DNA from: Takakia lepidozioides
Lineage: Eukaryota; Streptophyta; Takakiopsida; Takakiales; Takakiaceae
Assembly: GCA_030704615.1 (NCBI GenBank)
Contig: CM060733.1
Coordinates: 34,100,001 to 34,164,000 of the forward strand
DNA length: 64,000 nucleotides
Reading direction: 5' to 3'
Each line of letters starts with the position of its first letter. The stretch's first letter is position 1. This document shows, piece by piece, positions 44,992-58,617 of the stretch. Position numbers and translations under genes: made by a program. The notes beneath the pieces were generated by a model, which was not told the origin of the DNA, did not search any database, and was given only the letters and a program-made list of their open reading frames with translations.

Positions 44992-47900
44992 CTAGTAGGT
45001 CCATTCCTTTGTTGGCAGCTCCAGTGGTGGCAGGTCCTTCCTTGGGAGAATGCGGAGGGGCCGAGGCCCCACTCGAATACAAAGACGGTTTTTCTTGGCT
45101 GCAAAAACGTCCTCCACCACCTTCTTCTGCATTTCATACTAACATGTCATCATTGCTTCACCCTTTCAAGCAACAACCTGCTCAAGAGGGAGCACAATAG
45201 GAATAATGGAAGAACTTAATACACACGTGCAATCTCTGACAGCACGGTACGCCTGTTACCGGCATGTCAAATCTTTCCCACAGTGGCACAAATAGGGGTG
45301 ACCCACAATGGGGTGACCTCATCCGGAGTGTCACAGAAGGGGGGTGAGACCAGACACCAGGGTGACATGGAAGGGAGTGTCACTCCGATCGGTGTAACTC
45401 CCAATTGGTGTCACGAAACTTGACAAAGTATAAAACACTCTAAGAGGAAGTTACACCAGACAAGGGGTGACACAAACCACACAACCTCGGTGACACGGAG
45501 TGGGGTGACACAGCTGCCCATCAAGGATCGAAGCCCCGCACCTCAGAGCTACCATTGCCGGTCGGCTACTCGTCGCTGCATAGAAAGCTTTTGCATTCTG
45601 AAATATTTAATAATGAGTCCGGGTAAGAGGGGGTGGGGAGGATTTGACATAGGCCCCGCCGGAAAGTGCCGTGTGCATTGCGTCTTACATTATTCCAGTT
45701 GTTTTCCACTCAAGAGGTGCCTATTGCCTATTGCCTATTGCGAAGGTTACCTTGAAGAGTTCCCATTTCCGACTTCTCTTGTACTGCTTGTATATATGCT
45801 CCTCGTTCTTGTATTCCTGTGTAATCCCGCCTCCACATCATAATCACTAACTACAAACAAGGATGTAAATCTTGCAAAATGAGGAGTGCAGCAGTCCTCT
45901 TAATTAATTTGCCTGCCATCAGCTTGGTACCTTCCCATATCAAAACTTGCAGCAAGTCCTGGAGACAAGCTCAACACAAGTACCATTGTAACAAATGAGT
46001 TCATGCAAATGAAAATTTAAACATACATCTTGACTCAAAACATAGACTGCGTGTAAATTCGGATCAAGACAGAGAAGAGGGATATGGATACATGTGCAGA
46101 GAGGGTCTTGATGATGTCACGGTCACAATGTCGGTGGAAGTCCCACTTGTTCAGCACGAGTGTGTCAACCACGGTCACTGACACAATGCTGGCTGCTCTT
46201 GTTGTTTCCCTCAATAGACCCCTCTGCATCATCAGGGCATTTGCTGGGTCCATGAATACCAACATGAGATTGGCAACAATAGTTGGTCAAATCTCTCTAA
46301 GTGCTATTGAAGGCAAGCTTAGGAAGAGAGAACCTAGAAGTGATAGTCATCATTTAGACCCACCATATGCAATATAAAGCTGAGCCAATATGGTTATCTT
46401 GTATTCAAATGAAATGATTATACACACTTAGGACATGCCAGAGGGTTCAATTAAAAATTGAAGGTCAGTCATACACAAATTGATACACACCTCTCCAAAA
46501 TATTGGCCAGCATGCAGCCCTCCTATGTCAAGGATTGTGGAATCCTGGGCGCCAAGGTCAATCACCCCATAAATTGGAGTCCGTCAATTTGTCACAATTG
46601 ACTCTAATACTAACTATCCATGCAGACAGCACCAGCATTGGGATGATCACTCGCAAAGTACGTTACCAGTGGGCCTCTAAACCACAGCATGAGCACCAGA
46701 CAAGTCAGAAGAAAGAAGAAAGAACTAAGAAATTGATTACTGTCCACAGGGAGCACAAAGAGTCCAGAAAATATTGCAGAAAATACAAGACAAATCCAAA
46801 AGGATGTGTCAGAAAAGTGCGAATGTCACTCGTAGACCTGGCGCATCAACTAGGTAAGCTGCTAAGCACTTTGGGTCCTCTAAAGCTGAAGGAGAAACAG
46901 ATGAAACTTTACATTTCCACGGGGAAAGGCAGCTGACATTAATTGGATCAACCCATTAATTAATTCAAATGAAGCTAATCCAGAGATGCACCAGTAACCT
47001 CATCATTTGTCGGCTTCGACTTCTTTTTATTTGAGTCTCCTTTCTGGTCAGAACCCTCCTTTGCTAATTTCAAAACTGCACTGGTGGCAACTCCTTGCGT
47101 AAAACTAGGCACAGGAGTCCCAGCAAACACACTGTATGACAACAATTTCTTCTCACGGTTGATCACACTCCTGGCCCACTTCTGAAACTTCCGTCGGTAG
47201 TATTTATTTTCATCACCTATCACAGCAGGCATCACTCCATCTGCAAGAATTCCCATCTGCCATAAACGGTGATCCTTTTCTGAAAATTCCATGTCGGACA
47301 GTTTTTGTGCCCGTTCCTTTCTGTTGCAATCTCTGAAGAACTTACCCAGTGAAAATTTCTGTCGTATGGACGTCCTTCTCCTGCCACCGCCATTGTGATA
47401 TGCTGATAAGCGTGCATGCATGATTGATGGTGATTTGAAGCGCGCACTACCACACACAGCTTCCCCCACCATGCCACTGCCTTGGCGTGACTTGGACCCT
47501 CTTGAGCCTGATGCAATGGCTGCTGGCAACTCACCCACAAAAGAACAGTGCTGACCTGATGCAGACCGTTGCCGCTCATGAGTTCCTGACCGGGCTTGAA
47601 CCTCCGTAGAGCCTCTGGGGCAACCCCATGGAGATAACGGGCGTTCCTCAGACCCTGCTATGGAACCATGCTTCTTGGAAAAAATGTTCAGAGTCCCAGG
47701 CGCACTACTGGGTCGTTTAGGAGATGATGGAGGGCACCGGCTAGAAGACCCTGAGCGCGAGCGTCGGCCCAAATGTGGGGATCTTTTGTGGGTGACTAAC
47801 TGGTGGATCACATCAGGGCTCCGCAATAAGGCCTTAGGCAGCTCTGAGGGTAACCCCAAGGGCACAGACAGACATCGTGAGAGTCGTGGTGCTCGGACAG

Positions 47901-50900
47901 ATTGCCGTGCAATGAGGGATGGGCGCCACCAGTCACGTTCCCTGTCTACTACCTCTTGCTTGCACCGGTGATGTCGCGTTGGCCTGATTATGAACACTGT
48001 TAGGCTCTATCCCATCCAGAGAGGCAGATCAAGATCCATGTCCAAGTCCATGAGGTTCATGTACAGGAATGAAAGCCATCATCTTCATTTGAACAAAGTG
48101 TTGAGTACCATGGTTCTCTATGTCTGCGAATAAATAGAAAGCACTTCAAAAACTTCCACGTACATTAGACATATTGCAAGGCGCATTATTAGGGGGGCAC
48201 AACAGATGATGCATATATTTAATGCAGACAGGGAAAGAACAAAGGAAAGATACAAACTTATACCGTCCATGGGAAGCTCCAAGAGCTTATGGGGTAAACG
48301 AAATTAGAAAACCAGAAAAGTGGGATCCCCAACAAGAATAACGAATTATGTCTGCAGGAGGCTGAAAGGGCCAAAGAGGAACAAATAGACCAACCAGAAC
48401 ATAATGTAGTGGACTGCGTACAGGATGGTTGTCACTAAGAGACATGATTGTGAGTAGGGTGTACCAATATTGAGATAGAAACGATGAAGCCCGGGGTAGG
48501 AATGGTATAGACTTGTCACTGCGAATTTCCATTATCACCTGCAGCACAAGACCATGAACAAAGGTCATGCCTGCATTTCCAATTATGTGGACACAATAAA
48601 GGTCAATAGAATAGTAAAAAAAATTAGTTGACTACTGTCATTTTGTTTCTCAAGATTGTACAGGAGTCACCGGAGAACCACTACTGATAATTCAAATCAG
48701 ACTGATCCGTCAGACAGAACAAGTGACATACAAAGATGCATGCAAACCCAACAAACTGACCATGCTTCTACTTGATGAATGCAGGTCAGGCACTCGGGAG
48801 CCCTTGGCCAGCCTGAATTGTATAAGTCCATCAGAATGCATGAATGAGATCAAGGTACTATTTACAAGAGTAAGTCGCCTCTCAACCACCACCCAACCGA
48901 GACCAGGGTGAGAAGAAACTTACTCGGCACTCCCCTGACTTTAAGAAGTACATCTCGACAGCATCATCTCCTTGAAAGGTGATCACTGCGCACAACACCA
49001 TTCCTGATTAAAGTTTAACCATAGAGCACCATGGAATGTCTCTCTAGATTACCAAAACACACCCTGTGACCGTGGCACAGCTGTACAGCTTTAATATGCC
49101 ATGTACTCTGAATCAGCAACAGCTTCATGTCATCATAGGTCACTTTCTCCCAGAAACCATGCTCTCTCCCTCCTTGGCCCCATTTGTAGCACACCTCTTC
49201 AATGTGCAACATGGCTTTCCAACAGAGTGGACAAAGAGCATCATCCACCCCCTCTTCAAGAGTGGTGACAGGCTCGCACCAACCAATTATTGCACAATTA
49301 TGGTGTCTACGTTACTGGCTAAACTGTTTGGGGCAGTAGTGGCCATGGAACTGGATGATTGGGGGGAATCCTCCCGCATGTGTGCTATTGGGCAAGCAGG
49401 TTTCTGTCGCAACAGATCCACTCTTGACCACGTTTTCACTCTTCAGACTATGGTAGAACGTGCAAGCTATGATAAAAAATGGTGTATTTTTGCTTTTTAG
49501 ACTTTCGAAAGGCTTTTGATTTGGTTCCTCGAGACCTTCATTTCCAACGGCTCCATAGGGTGGGAGTCCCTCCGGACATCCTATATGCCATCTTTTCCAT
49601 GTATGAGATTGTCATTGGCATGGTCAACGTCGCGGGGGAATTCTCAGCAGAGGTGCATAGCAACATTGGGGTCAAACAGGGCTGCCCCCTCTCACCTACC
49701 CTTGTCGGGATGTACATTGACGCTTTGGAGGGTTACATCCCACAAAACCATGGAGTTGGGGTGCCGTTGGATGGGGGACCAACACAATCAGATCTCCTCC
49801 ACGCTGATGGCACAATCTCCTGTCTTCCTGCAACGCCATCTTTGCATCTTAGCAAAACTAAGATCATGGTTCTCAATGGCCAAGGCGGACCGCAGATTCA
49901 TCTTCAACCAACAGGAAATTGAGATTGTCAAATCATACCAATACCTGGGTCTGGTTATCCACTCTCCCAAATTCCAGTTTGCATCAACTGCCCTGAACAG
50001 ATTGACGAAGGACAAGGCTGCCTCCATCCGCCTTCAGGCCAAATGCAAACAGATACATCTGCGCCACCCCCCAACCAAAAAGTGGCTAGTTGACAGCGTT
50101 GTTACCCCGGCCGCCACTTATGGTTGTGAGTTCTGGGCACCTGGTGTCCCAGTTTCCTGGTGGGAAAAAAACCTGGAACCAGTGCAGTCATCTTTTCTCC
50201 AAGCAATGCTTGGCGCCAGAGGCACAACTCCATCTCACATCCTATGTGCAGGGTTTGCATGCGTGCCAATTCAAACCGAGGCCCTCTTCCGGCTTACAAT
50301 AAGAAAGGTTACAAGCCCTCTCCCCCAAGGGGCTCGTGGCAAGAGCCCTCGCAACATCTATTAGGCTCAAAACAGCAGGTTTCAAGCACTCCTGGTATGC
50401 TCGAGTGTGCAGTTTTTTTGAGCGCAATGGACTCTCTGTTGCTTCGCTATTGCCACAAAATCCAGAAGGGGTGGAAATCACATCCAAACAGGATCGCAAC
50501 AGACTCATTAGAAGGGAACTTAGGGAACTACATGTCAGGAGAACTTGGAAGCTACCCAATCTCAGAACAAAACTCCAGTTCTATCGAGAGACATTCTTGG
50601 TTCTCCGTGATGATAGAATCTTGCGGCCCAATTACCTTTGGGCGCCTTCCTCTCCTTCCCTCCTGAGGGCATTGGGGCGGTTCAGGGTGGGCTCCCGTAA
50701 TCTACGGATAGAGACTGGTAGATGGGAAAACCTGCAACGGGAGGACCGCCTATGCCCAGCTTGCACCGGGCGCAACCCGGAAATTGAAACTGAGGAACGC
50801 TTCTTCTTTTAGTGCCCTCTATATTGTGAGATCCGTGGGAGATTCCACTGTCTATTCCGTGGAACTCAATCTCTCACCAAAGTCTTCTACTATGAGGATC

Positions 50901-53900
50901 AGAAATGCTTGGCAGCTTACCTGCATGAGGCCTTGACCCTTAGACAATCCCTTGAGCAGTAGTTGCTTTTGGACTGTTATAAAGTACCATTTCATTTCAT
51001 TAATAGTTGCTTTTAGGCTGCTGGTGAGGGCACCTCTCTCTTTCTTGTTTCTTGCTTTCTCTTGTCCCATAAACTCTTTGAGCTTTCCGCGGACTACCAT
51101 TTCCTTTCTCTTTTGGTCTATGGCCACAAGGCTGGGGCAAACAACGTCTTAAGAGTACATTGTCTTCCTCTTTTCTCCAATAACTCGGTGGTTAATTTGG
51201 TGGTTCAGGTTAGATTATCTGTCCCTTGGGCCCTTGCGCCTCCCGAGGGTGGGATAAATGTATTGCTGTCTTTCTTCTTCCTTTCTTTCTTTCCCTTCAT
51301 TTGGAAGTTTCTTTGGCCACAGAGGCCTCCTGGCTTCCAGTGAACATAACAAAATTCCCTCATTTTCTTTGGATTTGCTTTCATTGGCTCATCCATAAGC
51401 TCTTTGGGTTTCCTGTGGACTACTATAAAGTGTTTCTTCCTTCCTTTCTTTCTCTCTCTTCCCCTTCCGCTCAAACTGGGCACGGGGTCAATGGCCACAA
51501 GGCTACGACAAACAACGTCGTATGAGTACATTCTCTCTTCCCCTTGCTCCTGCGCTTTTCCCAGTCACATCTGTCACTAAATTGAGGGCTACAGCAGAAG
51601 TGATGGAATGAACATTATCTTTCTAGCATGATGCTTGTACAGCAGATACAAAATTCCTAGGAACCGTGTTGTCCTTCACCACCACCTCTTCTGTATGTGT
51701 CTCATACACCCAGTGGGCTGAAATACAAATGGCTGGGGACAGTATTTCCATGATCTGGGATTGAGCTTCACAGATCAAACTAACGAAAGTGGAAATTCGC
51801 AATGTGTAAGGAAAGCATACCCCTGTTTTTGCTGAAAGTGCGTGAAGTTAGCACGTTGGCCAGACGCCTCAGGCTTTGCTTTGACACATCCCGAAATGCT
51901 ACAATACTCTGCCGCAGACAAGAGCTCAAGAGAACCAGTTATAGAATCGGAAATGGCTTGCTCTGCTGTTTAACAGAACAACCCAGAACTCAGACAAAGT
52001 GAGTCAGCAGTGCATCTTTAACCAATCAAAGTGCATAGGCTAAAAGTCCAAGCTAATTTGAAATCCAGGAGCATGTTCTGGGGATCCTTGCACCTAGGGC
52101 ATCCAAGCACCTCGTAGGCACCTGCCTAGTTTACGACCCCTCTAATTTAACTAACTATTTGCTCCATTGAAATCACAATCTAATCATGCTGTAACTTTAC
52201 AAATGCAACCGTTTATGGACGGACAAATCATGGCAGTGGGGGTCTAATTATCTTATGCTGCTACTGAGACATGATGCATGGCACTTTCAAAACAATTTTG
52301 GGGGTATCTTACTGTATCGCACACTGGTTTGACAGCGAAACCTCCCACAAGAAGGTACACTATGAAATGAAAATGGGAAAGGGATGGGAATCACTTCAAG
52401 AAAACGAACGCGCTGCCTGAGCTCGGGAGTCTTTTCAATCTTGAGGATTGCATCATAATCATATTTGCTCAATGTCAGCAGCTCAGTCTGCACAGCAATG
52501 GGTGGAGGCCAGCTTCTCAATTGTCAAGCAATTGAAATTCCCTCTTTTGTGGTCAGTAAAGTACGTTAACAACAAGTAATGTCATACAATTCAAGGATTG
52601 ACACAAAACCTAAAAAAGGTGTCTCACATTATCCCAAAGGTAAGAGTGTAGAAGTCTTTGACAGATGCAACAAACATACCCGTTCAAGAGTGGTGCAGGT
52701 CCCCTCCCTGTAACCACATGAAACCTCTCCCCTGTTAAACATGCATAGAGGAGGGACTTCCCACATCATGGTACAAACTCATATACCTTGGCCACAATGA
52801 AACTAAGGCCTCTATACTGTCTCACTAATTAGTTATACACAGCCTATGTCGGAGAGTCAGTATAACAGAAGGACTAAAGGTCCCTGTAAGATGATGAAAT
52901 TAGTAGTGGTGATGCTATCAGAGTGTGCAAGTGCAAGAAGGCGACACAGCTTAAGCCACAAATGCGCAATCTCTAAAATGCAGTTTTGACTATTGGGTAG
53001 CTGTTCTGGAGCCCTGAGAGGCTAAGTGGTGAATACACAACCATGTAAGCAGAAATGTTGCACATACAGCACTGCCCACAGCTATACATACTTCAAAGTT
53101 CCTGCTGGTGCCACATATGCTGCCTTTAGGCACTAGCAGTTGTGTGGGAATGTTGAGGTTCATTGTATTGGAGAAATATACTATACATCTTGAGAGAGGA
53201 TGGCAAAAAGTTTGTTGGGACAAACCGTATGCAGTGTTCTAGTTCGATCCCCGTTTCACCAAACCAATGGCCCCCATGCAAGATAGTGACTGCATCATCT
53301 TGCACCCCCTTAATGTACATGCTGAGCTGCAGGCAGTTTTGATTACTCAGTAAGTGACTCTAAGTGTTGTTTTCCCCAGAAAACATAGGAATAGTTTTGT
53401 ACAGTGCAAGAGCTGGCACAAGAGGCTTGGACTCCAGAGGCAACAGTGCAGAAGAGCCTTGTGTATGGTGTACTTCACAAGCAGCGATTCTCTTGATATG
53501 CATAAACAGATTTCAGTACTTCATCTACAGTACAAGAGACTGGTGACCTACATGCAAGATGGCATGATTGAGTGACATGATGGCTCAGACAAATTGCAGG
53601 GTAAGAGAAACAAGGCTGAAAAGGAGCACATGAGGAAATATCGCACCTTGACTAAGCCTGTGAATACAATATAGAAGATGCTGCCCTGCTCTCCCTGTTT
53701 ATAAACTGCAACCCGAGAGTGGCAGCTTTCATAATAATCCAGACAGCTTGATAGACATCACCTTGTACTGGTAGACTCTAGATGTGCATGAATGCTAAGC
53801 AATGAACATTACGCAAGCCCTGGACAACGAATCCATAGCTTCCAGGGTTGCATGCCGCGACTGCCAGGGCCTGGTGATTTTATGAACTCTGCTCATCCAA

Positions 53901-56523
53901 AATAACAGGGCAAATAGACCAAGGAATCACAAATTTATACTACTGTCTGATAAAATCTGCAAATGGTCATAGAGGCTAGGGCTTCTGCAATATCTCTGAG
54001 AGGGGATGGGGGGAAGAGGAAGATGTATACCCTGACAGTTTGCTTCAAGCCGCTCATAGCCTAGATTCTTGCATATCTGCCATTCAAAAACTTGCGCTCT
54101 GAAACTTTTGCACCATATATATTTATACTGTACTCCATTAGGGCTTAGATACCCCACCCATCCCACTTTGTCAAGAAATATTAAGAAACTCCACTCATCC
54201 CCAAAACAATTTGAATATTAGCCATCTAACCACCCAGTTCATTGCATGTAGTGCAGGTCTACCTGTCCATGTCTGTCTGTCTGTATTCGTCCTGTCCATC
54301 AGTCCATAACTGGTTGTATAGGTAAGCTGGGAACACTCCCTCTGCACCCACTACCAGATGGAGAGAAGCCCAGGAAGCATGACAGAATGAAGGGTTGCTG
54401 TACTACGCAAGTAAGCATTAAAGGATGGTAGACAAGTGCAAAGGGTCAACTTGCCTCCAAGCGTTTGGAGAGAGGGAGATCACCAATGGGCTTCACATCG
54501 GTGACAGTTTCTTCAACTAGATACAACTCGCTGCTTGTTCTCTCCTCGGGACTTGTCAAATTACAGACATGGAGATGGGAAACATTATTTAATTAGTGAT
54601 TTATTTGGAGATAGAATTGAGACTTCGATGCTTATGAGACACCGTTATAGTCTTTAGCCCACCATGGTCATATATCGCAGCAAGCCTGGTGGATTTGAAG
54701 TAGAATGAGGACAGAATCTCATAGCAGAGGAAAATACTAGAATAAAAAATGCAGGATTTGTATTCACTCTGATTGACACACTGGAGCAAGCATCACCCAC
54801 TGAAGGGGACACACCCAAACTATTGATGCAAAGGAGAGCCAGAATGCCTTGAAGTTCAAAAATGCTTCCTACGTCAAGTAGATTTAATAGCAAGAAAAAA
54901 TCAACGCTCACGTGTGACCAATGTAGGCTTCAAAATGTTATGAGCATTACATGCATGGCTTTAATAAATATCACTGTGAGGCCTGCCATGACCTCTTCCT
55001 AAGGGGATTGGGTCCTCCAGCAGATTCCCATAACCAGCTGACAACCGAAATCAAGGAAGAATATCGGGAGGGTCACTCTGAGCGAACCCCACTTGATAGG
55101 GTGTGCTGATTGAGTCGTGAATTGTACCTCTTCAGGAAAACTCGCCTACGACTGCACGTTCGGTAATGTGCCAAGCCACGCCAGCCCATTACCACTGGTG
55201 AAGCCTGTTCCAAAGGGCCCCCACATATAGCCATTGGACTTATGATGTATTGTGAGCAACTGCATCATGTAGCCTCTAAAGCTGGCAGTGGGGATTAAGT
55301 CTTTCTGTGTGAAGGCAAAGAAGGTCTCAAAGAATGGAGGTAGGTGATACAATGCAAAACTGACACACACAATTGGCTTCCACCTGGACAGCAATATTAG
55401 AAATGGCAAGGAGGATCTGACGTCATTTGGGACTTCTTTGAGGGGCATGCCCAAGAACAAAAAGTTGGAGGGAAAAACAAACAAACCACAATTCAAGCAA
55501 AATTTCAGCATAACATGGAGTTCTCAAATTTTCAAGAGACCAAGAAGATATATTAATTTTTTTTGTTCTTAGTTCTTGACAAGATTTACATGGTCTGCAA
55601 CAGCCATAGAATGACTTGTAAATCATACCAGAGGGGCTACGCGGGAGGAAGAACCAGAAGGCGCAGCATCACCAGAGTGTGGGTCTGTCACAACCCACAC
55701 AGTAAGTCAGCAGAATACCAACAGCCATGACAGCATATTTAACAATGTGTTGAGCCACATGATGAAGCTCAGGGCTGTGCGGTTCTGGCTCTTAGAACTT
55801 TCAGGAGGAGGAGACTGCCTTCCAGACCCTTCAAACCTTCTTCACGCTAGCTAATGGTAATATACTTGAGACACATTTGTGCAACTACGATCCTGGACCA
55901 ATGCAATCCTACTATCAGGGAGCAAGCTGCTCCAGTAACGCAACTAAAACCCAAAAACCAGGGGGAAGAGTATATATGAGCCCAGAAACTCAGTATCCGA
56001 AGGCAATGTAAGGTTGTCCAGGGCCCAGGTACACGCACAATTTTAGTGTGAGAAAAATTCAGTCATTTAAGTCTTGAACAAGCTTGCAGTTCATCATCTA
56101 TTACTGCTTAAGACCTCAAAAATCTTTACAGTGTGGGGCAGAAAATTGAGAGTCAGTAAGCACTCTACCATTATCTTCCGCCATTGCTTGACTGTTGTCA
56201 CGGCTGCATATTAAAATTTCTCCTCTCTTGGGCGCGCAACTCTGCGGATCCCTTCCGCATTCGAATTGCAATGCTGGATGAGTGCAATAAATGCAACATA
56301 CTTAGATTCCGACTTCCAACGCGTCCTGATGCATGCTCAAAGAATCCACCATCCAAATGATGCACCATATCATCAGCGACCAATTCTTCTGCAACGGTAG
56401 GTTTCTTTCGCCTCTGGGTTGGAAACATGGAAGGAAACGGCTTGTAAACCGTCTCCAGGATTGTACGAATAAATTCCCGCAGCACTATATCCTGGGATTC
56501 AGGTACATCTAGCCGTCTGAAAC
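44992..56523 (-). CDS. protein with two cyclic-nucleotide-binding domains, multi-exon
   Basis: Minus-strand exons supported by consensus and phase: about 56,523-56,305, about 54,545-54,470, about 53,330-53,230 (IKGVQDDAVTILHGGHWFGE), about 52,520-52,410 (TELLTLSKYDYDAILKIEKT), 51,908-51,821 (AFRDVSKQSLRRLANVL), 51,717-?, part of 47,997-46,975, 46,544-46,491 (STILDIGGLHAGQYFGE), 46,223-46,092 (RETTRAASIVSVTVVDTLVL) and 45,126-44,992 with the TAG stop. Both FGE phosphate-binding cassettes and the following R.A....V blocks are classic cNMP-binding folds. Domain 1 runs straight into domain 2. Domain 2 seems to contain a long Ser/Arg-rich insert from the 47-kb exon. Introns are large and one holds a LINE. 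I see no channel or kinase domain. No start codon was found, so the 5' end is open. Confidence 0.65.
45290..45510. repeat. GTGACAC/GTGTCAC-rich patch
   Basis: The words GGGGTGAC, GTGTCAC, GGTGACAC and GTGTAACTCC recur irregularly on both strands. The patch lies in the last intron of the cNMP-binding gene. No flanking duplication was found. Confidence 0.5.
49060..50960 (+). mobile_element. 5'-truncated LINE (non-LTR retrotransposon), frame-broken
   Basis: The plus-strand frames 49,066-49,500, 49,479-49,922, 49,516-50,364 and 50,336-50,812 together give a non-LTR reverse transcriptase: TEWTKSIIHPLFKSGD, GFCRNRSTLDHVFTL, FLDFRKAFDLVPRD, GVKQGCPLSPTLVGMYIDAL and SKTKIMVLNGQG. The C-terminal zinc region CPACTGRNPEIETEE is followed after a stop by a CPLY-type end. 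The catalytic box, normally FADD or YADD, reads HADG. An endonuclease domain and ORF1 are absent, so the copy is truncated. It sits antisense in an intron of the cNMP-binding gene. A poly(A) tail and target duplication were not identified. Confidence 0.85.
50965..51600. other. T/C-rich intronic repeats
   Basis: Pyrimidine-rich DNA with two related segments. Words such as CTCTTTGAGCTTTCCGCGGAC / CTCTTTGGGTTTCCTGTGGAC and GGCCACAAGGCT.GG.CAAACAACGTC occur near 51,070-51,150 and 51,400-51,515. This suggests a duplicated block of roughly 350 bases next to the LINE. No gene is seen. Confidence 0.5.
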
Positions 56524-57309
56524 AGGTATGGATTGAGCCACTACAAAGAGGTGTGATCTATAAATGGTGGGAGGTACTAGGCCTGCCCTGCCTTGCTGCA
56601 TCTGCATCTGCATTTTTCCAGAGTCAAACATTCCACACATTTCCTAGAAATTGGCTTCTGCTTCTCCATTGTTCCAGCAAATGACAGCTCCGTAGATTTG
56701 TCACACAAAGAATCTATAGAATCCTGCCATTGTTCCTCAAATTATGAATGTGGACATAAGTCACGGTTCCCTCCAAATGCCATCTCTTTGCTTCCAGAAA
56801 TTCCATCTCTGCAAAATATCTCTCCCTGCTGCTCCAGACTCAGACATCCATTTCTTTTGGGTCCCAGCATTCCCCTCAGCAACCACCTCCTGATGAAACC
56901 AAAAGCTCACTGTCGACGGACGACATCCAGCATCCGTTCAACTTCATGGACGATGCCATAACCATCGTTGGTGGGGACGGGGAGACAAGCAATGGGAAGT
57001 GCGGGCCCCCATACATTTACACTCGATCTTTAGTTTCAAGAGTTGCAGACGGAGCAGCCATAGCAGCTTACGCATTGTGCACGCCAGTGGCCACCCTTCG
57101 CTCTCCGCATGTTCTCCAGGCATCTGAGGGTGCCCTCACAAGCCTGCTTGCGAGCCTGGCCCTGTGCTGATATCTTCGATAATGTGTGGGCCAGATTCTA
57201 TACGGGACACCTGTGCATTTTCCTGACCACGTTTGAGATTTTCTCCCGACTGTTTCAAGCCAATCGGAGACCAGGGAGGAGGAAACTGCTAAAGGACGAG
57301 GGGGTGAGC

Positions 57310-58300
57310 AACAAGGTCACAGACAAAAATATCTGAAAGACCCAGATGCAGGCTTGGAGAAGCTTTGGGACGAGTATTTTGCAGAATCCAGCTGGGGGAC
57401 AATCGGGGCACGATTGCCTGTTTGTTGCGGAAAAAGCAGAAAACTACAGGTTTGAGAAATAATTCTTGCAAATTAATGGTAGTGACCAGGATCTCTCTCT
57501 CTCCCCCTCTTCTAGTAACGTTACTCTCTTTCTTCCTTCCTTTCTCTATGTGTGTCCTCCCTCAAGCTACTCTGGCTCAACTCCATGCTTTCCAATATGA
57601 AGGCGACGGCAGCGCATTAATCAAGAGTCAATTCCCTGGAACTTATTCTACGCCGTTTCTTTTTTAATTGGGTGTGAATTGCAACTGGCATTGCACATCC
57701 ACATCTGTCATAGCGCAGGTGGAGTGCTAATGCAGCGGAGCTGGTATGGACCTCGTGCTTTCAAACTTGGTGCTAATACCAGCCCTCAAATCAATCTATG
57801 GCATTCAGATCAGACCATTATGACAATTTTCGCCCAGTATCCCGGTGGGTTGAAACCGCAGTACTGATCCTGGGGGTTCTTAGTCCTGCAAGGGCATGCC
57901 AGAGCCTACGCTATAATGGATATTCTCTTCTTTCTCTCTCTCTCCTCTCTCTCTGACACACACACTTTTAGTCTTGCCAGCTTAAGCATAGAGACCTTGA
58001 TTTGATAGGTCGGGATGGGGTGTTTGCTAAATAAATTAGGGGTTGTTGCTTGCAGTGCTGGGGAGGAACTTTGCATTTTTGTGATGGAGTTTAGCTGAAC
58101 GGGGCAAGGTTGGGCCCCACCAAGGAGGCAGGAATGACGGGTGGGTGCAGATCCATCGTAGTGGACCACATTTCAAGCACAAGAGTACAAAGAAGACACT
58201 GTGGGTTTGTAGCTATAAGAAACCTGCAGCGTTGGTGGGCGAATTGGAAAACCTGGACGCGGCTAGCGGTAACTATCATGAAACTAGATACAGTCTTCGG
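57310..58300 (+). pseudogene. OSB-type PDF motif, first copy, in two exons
   Basis: The first half (about 57,325-57,430) reads KYLKDPDAGLEKLWDEYFAE, with a frameshift just before a DNRG. The second half starts after the acceptor GTGGGTGCAG at 58,141-58,150 and reads IHRSGPHFKHKSTKKTLWV. Together these match the PDF motif of organellar single-stranded-DNA-binding (OSB) proteins (LW..Y..NP..WWDNR..K..., then PDFKHK.TGE.LW). OSB proteins act in mitochondria or plastids. No OB-fold SSB domain was found upstream, so the gene is incomplete or its other exons are unrecognised. Confidence 0.45.
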
Positions 58301-58519
58301 TGAGAGGATTATCCTTCTTCTTTCAGTTATGTCTAGGCTTGTCTAGTCCTCCAGCACATGCATCAGGTGAGGACAACATGTTTGCCCTTTTTCGTCCCCT
58401 TCTTTTCCCCTTCAGGAGGTTTGCTTAAACAACATGTGCAATACATTCTCAACATGGGCTTGGTCAGTTGGATCTCTGGTATGTCTGAGAGTTGTGACAT
58501 GCTACTGCAAATGGGGTTA

Positions 58520-58617
58520 CAGGAAGATATTCAAACAACCAAAATAGAGATGAGGAGAAGCTTTGGAAGGAATATGATCCAAACTCCACTCACTGGTGGG
58601 AGAATAGAGGCAAAAAG
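58520..58617 (+). CDS. PDF-motif exon probably spliced to the PPR gene
   Basis: The frame reads GRYSNNQNRDEEKLWKEYDP then STHWWENRGKK and ends at a donor (AAAAAG then GTGAATG). The next acceptor, at 58,838, opens with IHPRGPYSKHKSANEALW in the frame of the PPR protein, so the two halves rebuild one PDF motif across the junction. The acceptor that starts this exon (GGTTACAG near 58,518) is inferred. It is a second copy of the motif seen at 57.3-58.2 kb. Confidence 0.5.

Noticed and set aside
46975-47997. A 340-codon minus frame as a separate gene
   Set aside because: It lies between exons of the cNMP-binding gene on the same strand and has acceptor and donor candidates; an internal exon is more likely than an independent gene.
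49066-50812. LINE open frames as exons of the cNMP-binding gene
   Set aside because: They are on the opposite strand and show clear reverse transcriptase motifs.
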